Below are positions 36,226-45,500 of a DNA stretch of 64,000 bases, piece by piece. Below the pieces are notes generated by a model, which was not told where the DNA came from, did no database searches, and saw nothing but the letters and a program-made list of their open reading frames with translations. Both the position numbers and the translations under genes were made by a program. Origin of the DNA: Chitinophaga pinensis (lineage in GTDB: Bacteria; Bacteroidota; Bacteroidia; Flavobacteriales_D; Crocinitomicaceae); the NCBI GenBank assembly GCA_943324745.2, contig CALPMT020000015.1:1-64000 (forward strand), written 5' to 3'. How positions within the stretch are numbered: the stretch's first letter is position 1; each line of letters opens with the position of its first letter.

Positions 36226-37860
36226 ATGATATCAATAGATGCAATCGGAGTAGAGTTTAGTGGTAAGAAACTATTTAGCGATGTTTCATTTGTAATAAAT
36301 GAAAACGACAAGATCGCGTTGATGGGAAAGAACGGCGCAGGAAAATCAACGTTATTAAAGATTTTAGCTGGAATTAATAAGCCAACAACCGGTAAAGTTT
36401 CTGCTCCTAAAGAATATCGTATTGCCTATTTGCCACAGCATTTATTAACGGAAGATAATGCAACCGTATTTGAAGAAACGAGTAAAGCATTTGCTTCTAT
36501 TTTTGCGATGAAAGATGAGATAGAGAAGTTGAATGAGGAGTTGACTGTTCGTACAGATTATGAGTCGGATGATTACATGAAAATCATCGAGCGAGTTTCG
36601 GAATTGAGTGAACAATATTACTCCATTGAAGAAATCAATTTTGATGAGGATGTGGAGAAGGTATTGCAAGGAATAGGTTTCTTACGTTCAGATTTTAATC
36701 GACCTACTTCTGAATTCAGTGGAGGTTGGAGAATGCGTATTGAATTAGCCAAAATTTTATTGCAAAAACCGGACTTAATATTATTGGATGAGCCTACTAA
36801 CCACATGGATATTGAGTCCATACAGTGGTTGGAAGATTTCTTGGTAAATAGCGCGAAAGCAGTAGTGGTTATATCGCATGATAAAGCTTTTGTAAACAAC
36901 ATAACGACACGAACGATTGAAGTTACGATGGGAAGAATTTACGATTACAAAGTAAATTATTCCATGTATTTAGAATTGCGCAAAGATCGACGCGAACAGC
37001 AACAAAAACAATTTGATGATCAACAGAAGTTTATTGCTGAACAAACAGAGTTTATAGAGCGATTTAAAGGAACATTTTCTAAAACCTTGGTTGTTCAGTC
37101 GCGAGTAAAGATGTTAGAAAAATTAGAGATTATTGAAGTCGATGAAGTGGATACATCTGCTTTACGTTTGAAATTTCCTCCCGCTCCACGTTCAGGTAAC
37201 TACCCAGTTTCCGCAAGAGAGCTTTCGAAATCCTATGGAGATCATGTAGTTTTTAAGAATGCAGAAATTACGATTGAGCGCGGGGAGAAAGTCGCGTTTG
37301 TTGGGCGTAATGGAGAAGGTAAGTCTACGATGGTGAAAGCAATCATGGGGGAAATTGATTTTGAAGGTACAATGGAATTAGGACACAATATTCAAATTGG
37401 GTATTTTGCTCAAAATCAAGCATCTTTGTTAGATGAATCTTTGACTATTTTTGAAACGATCGACCAAGCAGCGGAAGGTGATGCACGTTTAAAAATTCGT
37501 GACATTCTTGGCGCATTTATGTTTGGAGGTGAGGAAAGTACAAAGAAAGTGAAAGTGTTATCAGGTGGTGAAAAAACACGTTTAGCGATGATAAAATTGT
37601 TGTTACAACCAGTTAATTTGTTAATTCTGGATGAACCTACAAATCACTTAGATATGAAAACGAAAGATATTATCAAAGATGCTTTGCGAGATTTTGATGG
37701 AACATTGATTTTAGTTTCCCACGACCGTGATTTCTTGGATGGTTTGGCGAATAAAGTGTTTGAATTCGGTAATCAACGTGTAAAAGAACATTTTGAAGAC
37801 ATCACTAGTTTCTTAGCGAATAAGAAAATGGAGAGTTTGAAGGAGATAGAAAAGAAGTGA
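36226..37860 (+). CDS. ABC-F family ATPase
   Basis: 544 residues with two ABC domains and no membrane segments. Domain 1: Walker A GKNGAGKST, signature FSGGWRMR, LLLDEPTNHMD. Linker with Arg/Gln-rich region (RKDRREQQQKQFDDQQ). Domain 2: GRNGEGKST, LSGGEKTR, LILDEPTNHLD. ABC-F proteins act on ribosomes to rescue stalled translation or protect from antibiotics; this one resembles the housekeeping YbiT-like group. A repeat cluster begins 10 bp after its stop. Confidence 0.9.
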   Translation: MISIDAIGVEFSGKKLFSDVSFVINENDKIALMGKNGAGKSTLLKILAGINKPTTGKVSAPKEYRIAYLPQHLLTEDNATVFEETSKAFASIFAMKDEIEKLNEELTVRTDYESDDYMKIIERVSELSEQYYSIEEINFDEDVEKVLQGIGFLRSDFNRPTSEFSGGWRMRIELAKILLQKPDLILLDEPTNHMDIESIQWLEDFLVNSAKAVVVISHDKAFVNNITTRTIEVTMGRIYDYKVNYSMYLELRKDRREQQQKQFDDQQKFIAEQTEFIERFKGTFSKTLVVQSRVKMLEKLEIIEVDEVDTSALRLKFPPAPRSGNYPVSARELSKSYGDHVVFKNAEITIERGEKVAFVGRNGEGKSTMVKAIMGEIDFEGTMELGHNIQIGYFAQNQASLLDESLTIFETIDQAAEGDARLKIRDILGAFMFGGEESTKKVKVLSGGEKTRLAMIKLLLQPVNLLILDEPTNHLDMKTKDIIKDALRDFDGTLILVSHDRDFLDGLANKVFEFGNQRVKEHFEDITSFLANKKMESLKEIEKK

Positions 37861-37870
37861 TTCGTTTGAG

Positions 37871-37916
37871 GCAGAACTTAAGGTTTCCCTCCTTGAGGAG
37901 GGATTAAGGGAGGTGA
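37871..37916. repeat. 46-bp hairpin repeat, copy R1
   Basis: GCAGAACTTAAGG then CCCTCCTTGAGGAGGG and TTAAGGGAGGTGA. The core is a palindrome. It is identical over 46 bases to R5 at 38954-38999. Confidence 0.8.
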
Positions 37917-37944
37917 AGAGAGATAGCGTTTATTTAGGAAGTTG

Positions 37945-37977
37945 TCATCCCCCTCGGTCCCCCTTCAAAGGGGGAAG
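37945..37977. repeat. Hairpin repeat, copy R2 (opposite orientation)
   Basis: TCATCCCCCTCGGTCCCCC then TTCAAAGGGGGAAG. Its reverse complement follows the same plan as R1 (purine-rich arms, CTTTGAAG/CCTTGAGG loop, ending in a GGATGA/GGTGA tail). R4 at 38849-38881 differs by one base. Confidence 0.75.
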
Positions 37978-38010
37978 GTATGTTTTGCATTATTTTTTTT
38001 AGTTAAACAT

Positions 38011-38050
38011 AAAGTTTCCCTCCTCGAGCAGGGATTAAGGGTGGTGAAGA
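38011..38050. repeat. Hairpin repeat, diverged copy R3
   Basis: AAAGTTTCCCTCCTCGAGC then AGGGATTAAGGGTGGTGA: the same family as R1 with several substitutions. It lies directly before the hypothetical gene at 38097, after its 3' end on the minus strand. Confidence 0.7.
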
Positions 38051-38096
38051 GTTTAATTTAGAGATTTATTAAAGTTTTACCCAGTTGAAGTCGCTT

Positions 38097-38738
38097 TCAA
38101 TGTTGATTTTTCAACATCTTAAAAACTCCTTTTTTGACACCTGGTGAAAGAGTTTCGAAGTAACGAGGTTCAAGTAAGAAGTCTAGTTCTCTGCGGAGTT
38201 CGGGGTGTTTATTAGTTATCTTTACTAAGAATCGAAATGCTGTATATCGGATGGAAGGTTTTTTCTCTATGTTTTCCCATAGTGAGATACAGAGGTCGAA
38301 AAGTTGACCTTCGTAGGCTTCGTCAATTTCTAGTAGGTATAAGATTTTGAGTAATTCCCGTTGGTGTCCATCTTTTTTGTCTTTGATGCTTTTTAGAATA
38401 GCAGAGATGTAGTTATCGAAGCGTGAATCGTTTTTGGTCATTACACTCCAAAGTAACCACGCTGAACGCCAAGAATATGGTTGTTTGTCTGAGATTGCTA
38501 ATTGGATTGCTTCTTCAAAGTATTCTGGGTGTTTTTTCAGAAAAGCAACCATTTCATCTTTGTAGAGGGTGGTGAGGGATTCTTCTAAAGGGGTGAGTAT
38601 TGAATGAATATTTACTTCATTCAATTCATCATTCCAATCCGAATTATCCGTTAATTTAACAAAATCAAGTGTTTTTAAATATTCAAGCAATGCTTTTGCG
38701 TTACTATTTGTGTCATCTATTTGAATTGTATGTGCCAT
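38097..38738 (-). CDS. Hypothetical helical repeat protein
   Basis: 213 residues, no family recognised. Residues 1-30 (MAHTIQIDDTNSNAKALLEY) resemble the start of small Bacteroidota antitoxin-like proteins. The rest is all-helical with HEAT-like pairs (SWRSAWLLWSVMTKND, RYTAFRFLVKITNKHPELR). Composition is like its neighbours. It is the only gene between two groups of the hairpin repeat, R1-R3 on one side and R4-R5 on the other. I infer no function. Confidence 0.6.
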   Translation of the reverse strand: MAHTIQIDDTNSNAKALLEYLKTLDFVKLTDNSDWNDELNEVNIHSILTPLEESLTTLYKDEMVAFLKKHPEYFEEAIQLAISDKQPYSWRSAWLLWSVMTKNDSRFDNYISAILKSIKDKKDGHQRELLKILYLLEIDEAYEGQLFDLCISLWENIEKKPSIRYTAFRFLVKITNKHPELRRELDFLLEPRYFETLSPGVKKGVFKMLKNQH

Positions 38739-38848
38739 AATTTTAGATGTATGGGTTTTATAATAAATTTACAAAACATTCTATTTATTACAAAAAATAA
38801 AGAGTCTCAGATTTGTTTATTTTAGGTTGTTTAAAGTATGAGATAAAA

Positions 38849-38881
38849 GTCATCCCCCTCGATCCCCCTTCAAAGGGGGAA
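38849..38881. repeat. Hairpin repeat, copy R4
   Basis: TCATCCCCCTCGATCCCCC then TTCAAAGGGGGAAG, one mismatch to R2 over 33 bases and in the same orientation. Confidence 0.75.
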
Positions 38882-38953
38882 GATTTATGGTTTCAATAAT
38901 TAAAATATAGTGTAGTTGAACTTTATTAATATTAAATAATACTCGAAAACGAA

Positions 38954-38999
38954 GCAGAACTTAAGGTTTCCCTCCTTGAGGAGGGATTAAGGGAGGTGA
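38954..38999. repeat. 46-bp hairpin repeat, copy R5
   Basis: Base-for-base identical to R1 (37871-37916), in the same orientation, 1.08 kb away. Lies just after the 3' end of the U32 peptidase gene. Confidence 0.8.
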
Positions 39000-39011
39000 C
39001 TAATTTAGTTT

Positions 39012-40877
39012 TTATTCTTCATCTTCCTCAAACGTCAACTCAGCATCTTTTTCCCAAATTTCCATTTCGCAAGGCTTACAATTGAATTTCAATTTGTATT
39101 CGTTTTCGCCATGTTTTAGGGTAAGTGGTTCCACTACTTTTGTTCCCATCGTATCTCGTTGGTAACGTGCGCATTTGCCAAGTTCGTATTTCACACAATA
39201 TTTGGTGGTCATCACGCGCGATTTCCCTGGGTCCCATTGTAATTCGAACGCTTTTTCGATTTCGGTAACGCCATGACGCTCGTAAAATTGACGTGCTAGT
39301 TTGTTGGATACGTTGTAGGTATAGTCAAGAGAGGTAACAGGGTAGGGATGGTCCGTTTTGGTGATTTGGAACTCTTCGCGGTGGTATTCTTTCACGCGTT
39401 GTTCCACCAAGATTTCCAAGACTTCGCGACGCAATTCGTTTACTTTTGAAATCGGTAAAAACCAATTTGCTGCAATTTCTACGTGTATGTTGTCGACAAT
39501 AAATGGCGTATTTCCCGTTTTTGCTAAGTTTTTCTCTAAATTTGGGATAATGGAATCCTCACTTTTCGCTAATTCTTTGGAAGTTTCCAGTTGGGTTGTT
39601 GCAGTATGACCATCTTCGTCGGTTGCGGTCAATTGGAAACCGGTTGCAGTTTCTGAAAAATGTAGGTTCACCCCAATTTTACGAACAGCGCTGTCTTCTC
39701 GTTCAACCAAACGGATAAATTCAGCATCGGAGTTACGGTAAATGACTGTTCCAACTGGAATTTCGCGGAAGGTATTTGGTATGACAACATTGTTCAAGAC
39801 TACGTTCACTTGCATTCCGTCTGGTTCGTTGTTTTCGTTTAAGAAATACAAACCATCCCCGTTGTTTAGGATTTCAGCATTCTCGATGAGGTAGCCTTTT
39901 CCTTTGATATCTAAAATTTTACCAATGTACTGTCCTTGCGATTTTGGACTTTCCCAGGAGCCAATTTTTTCGGTACGTTTATTGACAAAATAGTCGGTAT
40001 AACCGCGGTTGAAACTACGGTCCATTTCGGCATCAAAACTATAAAATGTTCTTCCCGAAGAGGCTTTGGTAAAGTCTTCGCTGTTTTCCAAAAATGCATC
40101 TAATCTTTTACGCAGGTAGGAAACGTTGTTTTTCACGTACACAACGTCTTTCAAACGACCTTCGATTTTGAAGGAAGTGATTCCTGCCTCGATGAGGTTT
40201 GGAAGTTGGTCGCTCAAGTCCAAATCTTTGATGGAAAGTAAGTGACTGTTTGCGATTAACGTTTCACCCGTTCCATCGATGAGTTGGTATGGTAAACGGC
40301 AGTTTTGTGCACAGGAACCACGGTTAGCGCTTCGTTCTCCGCCAGCGATACTCATGTAGCAATTTCCACTAAAGGAAACACACAGAGCACCCGAAACGAA
40401 AAATTCAAGTTCTACATCGGTTTCGTTTGCAATATCTTTGATTTGATCTAAGTTCAATTCGCGCGCTAGTACGACACGTTGCATCCCTGCGTCTTTGAGG
40501 AATTTTACGTGTTTTGGATCGCGGTTGTTGGCTTGTGTACTAGCGTGAATGACAATCGGAGGGAGGTCCATTTCCATGATCGCCATGTCTTGTACTATCA
40601 ATGCATCCACACCGATGTCGTACAATTTGTAAATCAATTTTTTACAATCGTCGAGTTCGTTGTCGTACAAGATGGTGTTGATCACCACAAAAACTTGTGC
40701 TTTGAACAGGTGGGCATAACGCACCAATTCGGCGATATCTTCCACGGAATTCGTAGCGTTGGAACGTGCACCGTACTGAGGCGCACCAATATATACAGCA
40801 TCAGCACCGGCGTTTATCGCCATTTGACCTTGCCAAAGGTTTTTTGCAGGTGCAAGGATTTCAACTTTCTTTTTCAT
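39012..40877 (-). CDS. Peptidase U32 family protein
   Basis: 621 residues from the ATG at 40877; an upstream start adds seven residues. Family signature ELEFFVSGALCVSFSGNCYMS matches the U32 pattern exactly, and the Cys-rich SANRGSCAQNC follows, both features of members that bind a 4Fe-4S cluster. EILAPAKN at the start and AGADAVYIGAP form the barrel. The C-terminal third has further Cys (FNCKPCEMEIW). Relatives include the tRNA/23S rRNA hydroxylation proteins TrhP and RlhA, so an RNA-modifying role is more likely than collagenase activity; that is inference. Flanked by repeat R5 and the structured RNA candidate. Confidence 0.88.
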   Translation of the reverse strand: MKKKVEILAPAKNLWQGQMAINAGADAVYIGAPQYGARSNATNSVEDIAELVRYAHLFKAQVFVVINTILYDNELDDCKKLIYKLYDIGVDALIVQDMAIMEMDLPPIVIHASTQANNRDPKHVKFLKDAGMQRVVLARELNLDQIKDIANETDVELEFFVSGALCVSFSGNCYMSIAGGERSANRGSCAQNCRLPYQLIDGTGETLIANSHLLSIKDLDLSDQLPNLIEAGITSFKIEGRLKDVVYVKNNVSYLRKRLDAFLENSEDFTKASSGRTFYSFDAEMDRSFNRGYTDYFVNKRTEKIGSWESPKSQGQYIGKILDIKGKGYLIENAEILNNGDGLYFLNENNEPDGMQVNVVLNNVVIPNTFREIPVGTVIYRNSDAEFIRLVEREDSAVRKIGVNLHFSETATGFQLTATDEDGHTATTQLETSKELAKSEDSIIPNLEKNLAKTGNTPFIVDNIHVEIAANWFLPISKVNELRREVLEILVEQRVKEYHREEFQITKTDHPYPVTSLDYTYNVSNKLARQFYERHGVTEIEKAFELQWDPGKSRVMTTKYCVKYELGKCARYQRDTMGTKVVEPLTLKHGENEYKLKFNCKPCEMEIWEKDAELTFEEDEE

Positions 40878-40885
40878 AGGTAGTA

Positions 40886-40916
40886 CAAAAATCTGCAATT
40901 ATTTGGTGGAATGCAA
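40886..40916 (-). promoter_or_regulatory. Candidate promoter for the U32 gene
   Basis: On the minus strand: TTG at 40914-40916, 20-bp spacer, GATTTTTG at 40886-40893 (one base off TAnnTTTG), 8 bp before the ATG at 40877. Confidence 0.35.
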
Positions 40917-40983
40917 TATTCATAGGCTATTTCCAACCTAATTTTTACACATTATTCTAAATTTTAATTAGGAAAGTTTTTTG

Positions 40984-41012
40984 TTTGTTTCATTATTTTC
41001 TTCTTAATTTTA
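40984..41012 (+). promoter_or_regulatory. Candidate promoter of the structured RNA
   Basis: TTTG (40984-40987), 17-bp spacer, TAATTTTA (41005-41012), one base off TAnnTTTG. It would start transcription near 41018, about 50 bp before the long hairpin. Confidence 0.35.
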
Positions 41013-41017
41013 CTCCA

Positions 41018-41238
41018 CGATCCGACCATCAGAGATTGGCTATGAGATCTACTTCGAAAGAAGGACCCGTACATTCTAATTTGAAGCTTAGGAATATAAA
41101 AATAAGGTGACGCTACGCAACACTATGAAAGGCCTCAGTCGTAAGATTCTCGTAAGAGACATTGGAATTCAGAACTTTGCAGTAAACCTAATCGTGTTAA
41201 TGGAGGCTTCGATTAACCGTGGTGTACGGGTTTTTTTT
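41018..41238 (+). ncRNA. Structured small RNA candidate (6S-like form)
   Basis: No open frame, but nested long-range pairing: CCCGTAC 41066-41072 with GTACGGG 41224-41230; AATTTGAAGC 41078-41087 with GCTTCGATT 41206-41214 (one G-U, one bulge); TTAGG 41088-41092 with CCTAA 41187-41191. Inside are local hairpins, for example TCTC-GTAA-GAGA at 41148-41159 with a GNRA loop; before the main stem is CTTC-GAAA-GAAG near 41053-41064. T8 follows the closing stem at 41231-41238, forming an intrinsic terminator on the + strand, although both neighbouring genes are on the minus strand. A long closed hairpin of this size with a U tract fits 6S RNA, which binds RNA polymerase. The family call is inference; RNase P and tmRNA motifs are absent. 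The 5' end is uncertain. Confidence 0.5.
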
Positions 41239-41266
41239 GGATTTATCTAACTATTTATCTAAAAAC

Positions 41267-43132
41267 TCATAACTTTTTATAATACCGATAGACTTCATTC
41301 AATAAAGCATTCCCTTTTTTAATTTCTTCCTTACTGTTTTTAGGGTCAAATAAATTTTCTACATAAATATTACTTTGCATTTGAAAAGTCATACTACCTT
41401 TTGAGGTCACCCATCCATATCCTTTGTTGATTGTGTGAAGCGCAAATTCAGGAACGTTTGGGTTCATCAAATCTTTACTCCAAGGATAGTTGTCTGTTTT
41501 CAAACCTAATTGATATAAAAGCGTTGCAGCGATGTCTGTTTGTGAGCCAAGCGTATTGATCTTTTTATGTTTATAGGCAGGCTTGATTACTTCTCCCCAA
41601 AATAATAACGGAATTCGGAAAAAAGGAGCTAAATGTGGACTTTCGTTGATAGGAGAACAATGACCGTGATCAGCGACGAATATGAACAACGTGTTTTTGT
41701 AGCATTTTAGTTTTTTTGCTTGTCGCATAAAGTCTCCAATTGCTTTGTCGCAATAAATTAATGAGTTCATATAATCAGCTTCTGTACCAACAAATTTTTT
41801 AATCGATTTTCCTGGGTAATCATAGGGTGAGTGAGAACTTCCAGTGAAAACGCATTGCATGAATGGTTGTTTGGTGTGTTTGATTTCATCAATAAGAAAG
41901 CGGTACACATCTGGATCGTAATAATTTAATTTTCCACGAGGAATGTCAGGCAAATTATTTTCATCGATTACTTTGTCAAATCCGTGATCCATGAGGTATC
42001 CGCCAATGTTCCCATATTTTAGATCTCCACCGAATAAAAAAGAGCTAACGTATCCTAACTTTTTCAAATCTTGATTGATGCTCCCAATTTTACGGTGTTT
42101 TTCTGGTTGCATAGTAATTGAAACTTCAGGAATAGCTGGAAAGCCACTAAAAATGGTTGAGTTTCCAATTTCAGAAGTGCCACTTGCAGCACGAATATTG
42201 GTAAATAATAGACCTTCGGAAGCTAATTTGTCAAAATACGGAGTTGCTCCTTTTGTGTCGCTTAAGCATCCCATCGCATTCGCTGACCATCCTTCTAAAA
42301 CGACAAAAACGATATTCGGTTTTTGGGTGGTGAGAAAATAATTAGTATGTTGTTTAGGATAATTATATAGTTCTTTTACAATGCTTTGAGAGGTAAGCGT
42401 GTCCATTTTTGGCATAAACTCATCAATATCCGTTCGGTTGTATAACAAATAACTTTTTGCAAAATTATAGGTGCTGTTGATAGACAAATCATTGTTTAAA
42501 GGGTTTGTAGAGTATATAGCAGTATTGATGTTTAGGGGAATTTGTTGAAATCCTCCTCGAAGCAAAACAAAACTAGTACCACCAAAAAGTATAAATGTTC
42601 CTAAAGCAGCAAGACTTCTGATGATCCAATGTTTTGAAATCCGTAAATTATGAAGTTTAAATATCCAACGCATTCCTTTCCAAGCTACAAATACCTCTAA
42701 GGCAAAAAAGAAAATATACCAAAAAGTATTGCTCCAAGCAGCAGTTCTAAAAACCTCATCGGGGTTAGCTAAATGTTTAAAAACTCGGGAGGTCAATTTA
42801 TGATTCCATTCATCGTAGATATTAATTTCTCCACTATGAATTAGACAGACAATAATGATTTCAAAAACGAGAATTCCGTAAAATGTTCGTGTAATCCATC
42901 GTTTATTCGAAATGAGTTTTAGACTTAAAAATAAGAGTGGTAGAATACACAATGCACCCGCCATTGCCACGTCTAAGCGCAAAGAAAATACAAAAGACTG
43001 AAGCCATTCCAGAAACGTAGAACTTTGAAATTTTCTCCAATGAAAAAGCGAAAAAGTGATACGCTGAAAATCGAAGAGTAATATCCAAAAAAGGAACAGT
43101 TTGAAAAAGTTGAGGATAAGTTGCTTAAACAT
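41267..43132 (-). CDS. LTA synthase family sulfatase-fold membrane enzyme
   Basis: 621 residues. Five membrane helices in about the first 190 residues, then an extracytoplasmic alkaline phosphatase/sulfatase domain. Motifs: NIVFVVLEGWSANAMG (metal-binding Glu), ASGTSEIGNSTIFSG (region of the catalytic Thr), FVADHGHCSP (metal Asp/His). In Gram-negative bacteria such LTA-synthase-like proteins include phosphoethanolamine or glycerol-phosphate transferases that decorate envelope glycans. Its substrate is unknown. A -7 box (TATTTTTG on the minus strand) lies at 43152-43159. Divergent from hutU. Confidence 0.88.
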   Translation of the reverse strand: MFKQLILNFFKLFLFWILLFDFQRITFSLFHWRKFQSSTFLEWLQSFVFSLRLDVAMAGALCILPLLFLSLKLISNKRWITRTFYGILVFEIIIVCLIHSGEINIYDEWNHKLTSRVFKHLANPDEVFRTAAWSNTFWYIFFFALEVFVAWKGMRWIFKLHNLRISKHWIIRSLAALGTFILFGGTSFVLLRGGFQQIPLNINTAIYSTNPLNNDLSINSTYNFAKSYLLYNRTDIDEFMPKMDTLTSQSIVKELYNYPKQHTNYFLTTQKPNIVFVVLEGWSANAMGCLSDTKGATPYFDKLASEGLLFTNIRAASGTSEIGNSTIFSGFPAIPEVSITMQPEKHRKIGSINQDLKKLGYVSSFLFGGDLKYGNIGGYLMDHGFDKVIDENNLPDIPRGKLNYYDPDVYRFLIDEIKHTKQPFMQCVFTGSSHSPYDYPGKSIKKFVGTEADYMNSLIYCDKAIGDFMRQAKKLKCYKNTLFIFVADHGHCSPINESPHLAPFFRIPLLFWGEVIKPAYKHKKINTLGSQTDIAATLLYQLGLKTDNYPWSKDLMNPNVPEFALHTINKGYGWVTSKGSMTFQMQSNIYVENLFDPKNSKEEIKKGNALLNEVYRYYKKL

Positions 43133-43271
43133 TTAGTTTTTTGTTTTATAGCAAAAATACGATAAATTTCATGTTCACTTTCTTATCAGACGTACAGTTT
43201 TTGATTTAGTATTCGGATTTTCTTTTTCTTCTTTCTATATTTATACCACAAATAAAATCAAAATATATTCT

Positions 43272-45284
43272 ATGACAACTCAGGAATTTCAACAAGATAT
43301 TTTACAAGGTATTCCAAGTGTTTTACCTACTAAAAAAACCTACGAAAGTGCTATTAATCATGCTCCAAAGCGTAAGCAAATTTTATCCAAAGAAGAAACG
43401 CGTTTGGCGTTAGAGAATGCATTGCGTTATTTTTCAAAGGAATTACACCCTGAATTAGCTCCTGAGTTTTTACAAGAATTAAATGATTTTGGGCGAATTT
43501 ACATGTATCGTTTTCGTCCGGATTACACCATGTATGCGCGTCCAATTGAAGAGTATCCTGGGAAATCTTTACAGGCGAAAGCGATTATGTTGATGATTCA
43601 GAATAACTTGGATTATGCAGTAGCTCAACATCCACATGAATTGATTACCTATGGTGGAAATGGTGCTGTTTTTCAAAATTGGATACAGTATCGATTGACC
43701 ATGAAATACTTGGCTGAAATGACCGAAGATCAAACTTTGGTAATGTATTCAGGTCATCCGATGGGATTATTTCCTTCGCATAAAGATGCTCCACGCGTTG
43801 TAGTGACGAATGGTATGGTAATTCCTAATTATTCTAAACCAGATGATTGGGAAAAAATGAATGCGTTGGGAGTTTCACAATACGGACAAATGACCGCTGG
43901 TTCCTATATGTATATTGGTCCACAAGGAATTGTGCACGGTACAACGATTACTGTATTAAATGGATTTAGAAAAATTAAAAAATCTCCTGCGGGATCTTTG
44001 TTCGTTACATCTGGATTAGGTGGAATGTCGGGAGCACAACCAAAAGCAGGAAATATTGCAGGTTGTGTGACTGTTTGTGCAGAGGTGAATCCAAAGATTA
44101 CAAAAATTAGACATGAGCAAGGGTGGATCAACGAAGTGATTGAGGATATTAATCAATTGGTAGTTCGTGTAAAAGAAGCGCAAGCAAATAAAGAAGTTGT
44201 TTCGATTGCCTATTTAGGAAATATCGTAGATGTTTGGGAAACATTTGATGCTCAAAATATACATATTGATTTAGGTTCCGATCAAACTTCCTTACATAAT
44301 CCATGGGCAGGGGGGTATTATCCTGTTGGATTTACCTTTGAAGCGTCTAATGCTTTAATGGCAACTAATCCGGAAGAATTCAAACATAACGTGCAAGCCA
44401 CATTAGTACGCCATGCAGCAGCGATTAATAAGCACACTTTAAAAGGGACTTATTTCTTTGATTATGGGAATGCCTTTTTATTGGAAGCTTCGCGTGCAGG
44501 AGCGGATGTAATGGCACCAAATCATATTGATTTTAAATACCCATCGTATGTCCAAGACATCATGGGACCTATGTGTTTTGATTATGGTTTTGGTCCTTTC
44601 CGTTGGGTGTGTGCTTCCGGGAAACCAGAAGATTTAGCTAAAACGGATGAAATTGCTTGTCAAGTTCTAGAAGAATTAATGAAAACGAGTCCAGACGAGA
44701 TTCGTCAACAAATGGACGATAATATTACGTGGATCAAAGGCGCACAACAAAATAAATTAGTTGTTGGATCGCAAGCTCGAATTCTATACGCTGATGCTGA
44801 AGGTAGAATGCTCATTGCAGAAGCTTTCAATAAAGCAATAGCAGCAGGTCAAATTGGACCTGTTATATTAGGTAGAGATCACCACGATGTATCTGGAACA
44901 GACTCACCTTACCGTGAAACATCTAATATTTATGATGGTTCTAAGTTCACTGCGGATATGGCCATTCAAAATGTGATTGGCGATAGTTTCCGAGGAGCAA
45001 CTTGGGTTTCTATCCACAATGGAGGTGGAGTAGGTTGGGGAGAAGTTATCAATGGAGGTTTTGGAATGTTGTTGGATGGATCTGATGATGCAGATAGACG
45101 TTTAAAGTCTATGTTGCATTGGGATGTAAATAATGGAATTTCAAGAAGAAGTTGGGCTAGAAATGAGGGAGCGATTTTTGCAATTAAACGTGCAATGGAG
45201 CGCGAGCCTTTGTTGAATGTTACAATTCCTGAATTGGTGGAAGCTGATGTTTTGGATAAGTTGTTTACAGAAGAGAAAGTTTAA
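43272..45284 (+). CDS. hutU: Urocanate hydratase
   Basis: 670 residues, longer than the about 555 residues of enterobacterial HutU, as in other Bacteroidota. Converts urocanate to imidazolone-propionate in histidine degradation, with a tightly bound NAD. Motifs: ITYGGNGAVFQNW, MYSGHPMGLFPS, TSGLGGMSGAQPKAG, DQTSLHNPWAGGYYP, GPVILGRDHHDVSGTDSPYRET, NGGGVGWGEVINGGFG. The other histidine-degradation genes (hutH, hutI, ftcD) are not next to it. A terminator follows at 45307. Confidence 0.96.
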   Translation: MTTQEFQQDILQGIPSVLPTKKTYESAINHAPKRKQILSKEETRLALENALRYFSKELHPELAPEFLQELNDFGRIYMYRFRPDYTMYARPIEEYPGKSLQAKAIMLMIQNNLDYAVAQHPHELITYGGNGAVFQNWIQYRLTMKYLAEMTEDQTLVMYSGHPMGLFPSHKDAPRVVVTNGMVIPNYSKPDDWEKMNALGVSQYGQMTAGSYMYIGPQGIVHGTTITVLNGFRKIKKSPAGSLFVTSGLGGMSGAQPKAGNIAGCVTVCAEVNPKITKIRHEQGWINEVIEDINQLVVRVKEAQANKEVVSIAYLGNIVDVWETFDAQNIHIDLGSDQTSLHNPWAGGYYPVGFTFEASNALMATNPEEFKHNVQATLVRHAAAINKHTLKGTYFFDYGNAFLLEASRAGADVMAPNHIDFKYPSYVQDIMGPMCFDYGFGPFRWVCASGKPEDLAKTDEIACQVLEELMKTSPDEIRQQMDDNITWIKGAQQNKLVVGSQARILYADAEGRMLIAEAFNKAIAAGQIGPVILGRDHHDVSGTDSPYRETSNIYDGSKFTADMAIQNVIGDSFRGATWVSIHNGGGVGWGEVINGGFGMLLDGSDDADRRLKSMLHWDVNNGISRRSWARNEGAIFAIKRAMEREPLLNVTIPELVEADVLDKLFTEEKV

Positions 45285-45306
45285 TACTTTTAACTATATA
45301 TTGTTT

Positions 45307-45331
45307 AAGGGCTGAAATTCAGCTCTTTTTT
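45307..45331 (+). terminator. Terminator of hutU
   Basis: AAGGGCTG - AAATT - CAGCTCTT followed by T4: 8-bp stem with one G-T pair, 22 bp after the hutU stop. Confidence 0.75.
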
Positions 45332-45460
45332 ATGAGTTATTTTGATTCTTTATTGGTGTAAAATATTAGGTTAAAAGCTAATATTGTTAAATTATTAGGG
45401 AAATACCTTAAATTTAATTAATTTGAATTTACCGCAGGAAGACACTTCCAGCGGAGCGGG

Positions 45461-45477
45461 AGCTGATGTTTTGGATA
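45461..45477 (+). repeat. 17-bp copy of the hutU 3' end
   Basis: AGCTGATGTTTTGGATA is identical to 45242-45258 inside the last codons of hutU, 219 bp upstream. Both are followed by a short A/T-rich stretch and a TAA. The copy is non-coding and lies just before the FISUMP gene, next to a GC-rich patch (45433-45460) unlike the surroundings. Confidence 0.6.
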
Positions 45478-45500
45478 GTTTATTTAATTAAAATCATTGC

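Noticed and set aside
41018-41238. tmRNA or RNase P RNA
   Set aside because: No tRNA-like ends with CCA, no tag frame, and no GAGGAAAGTC-type P4 motif.
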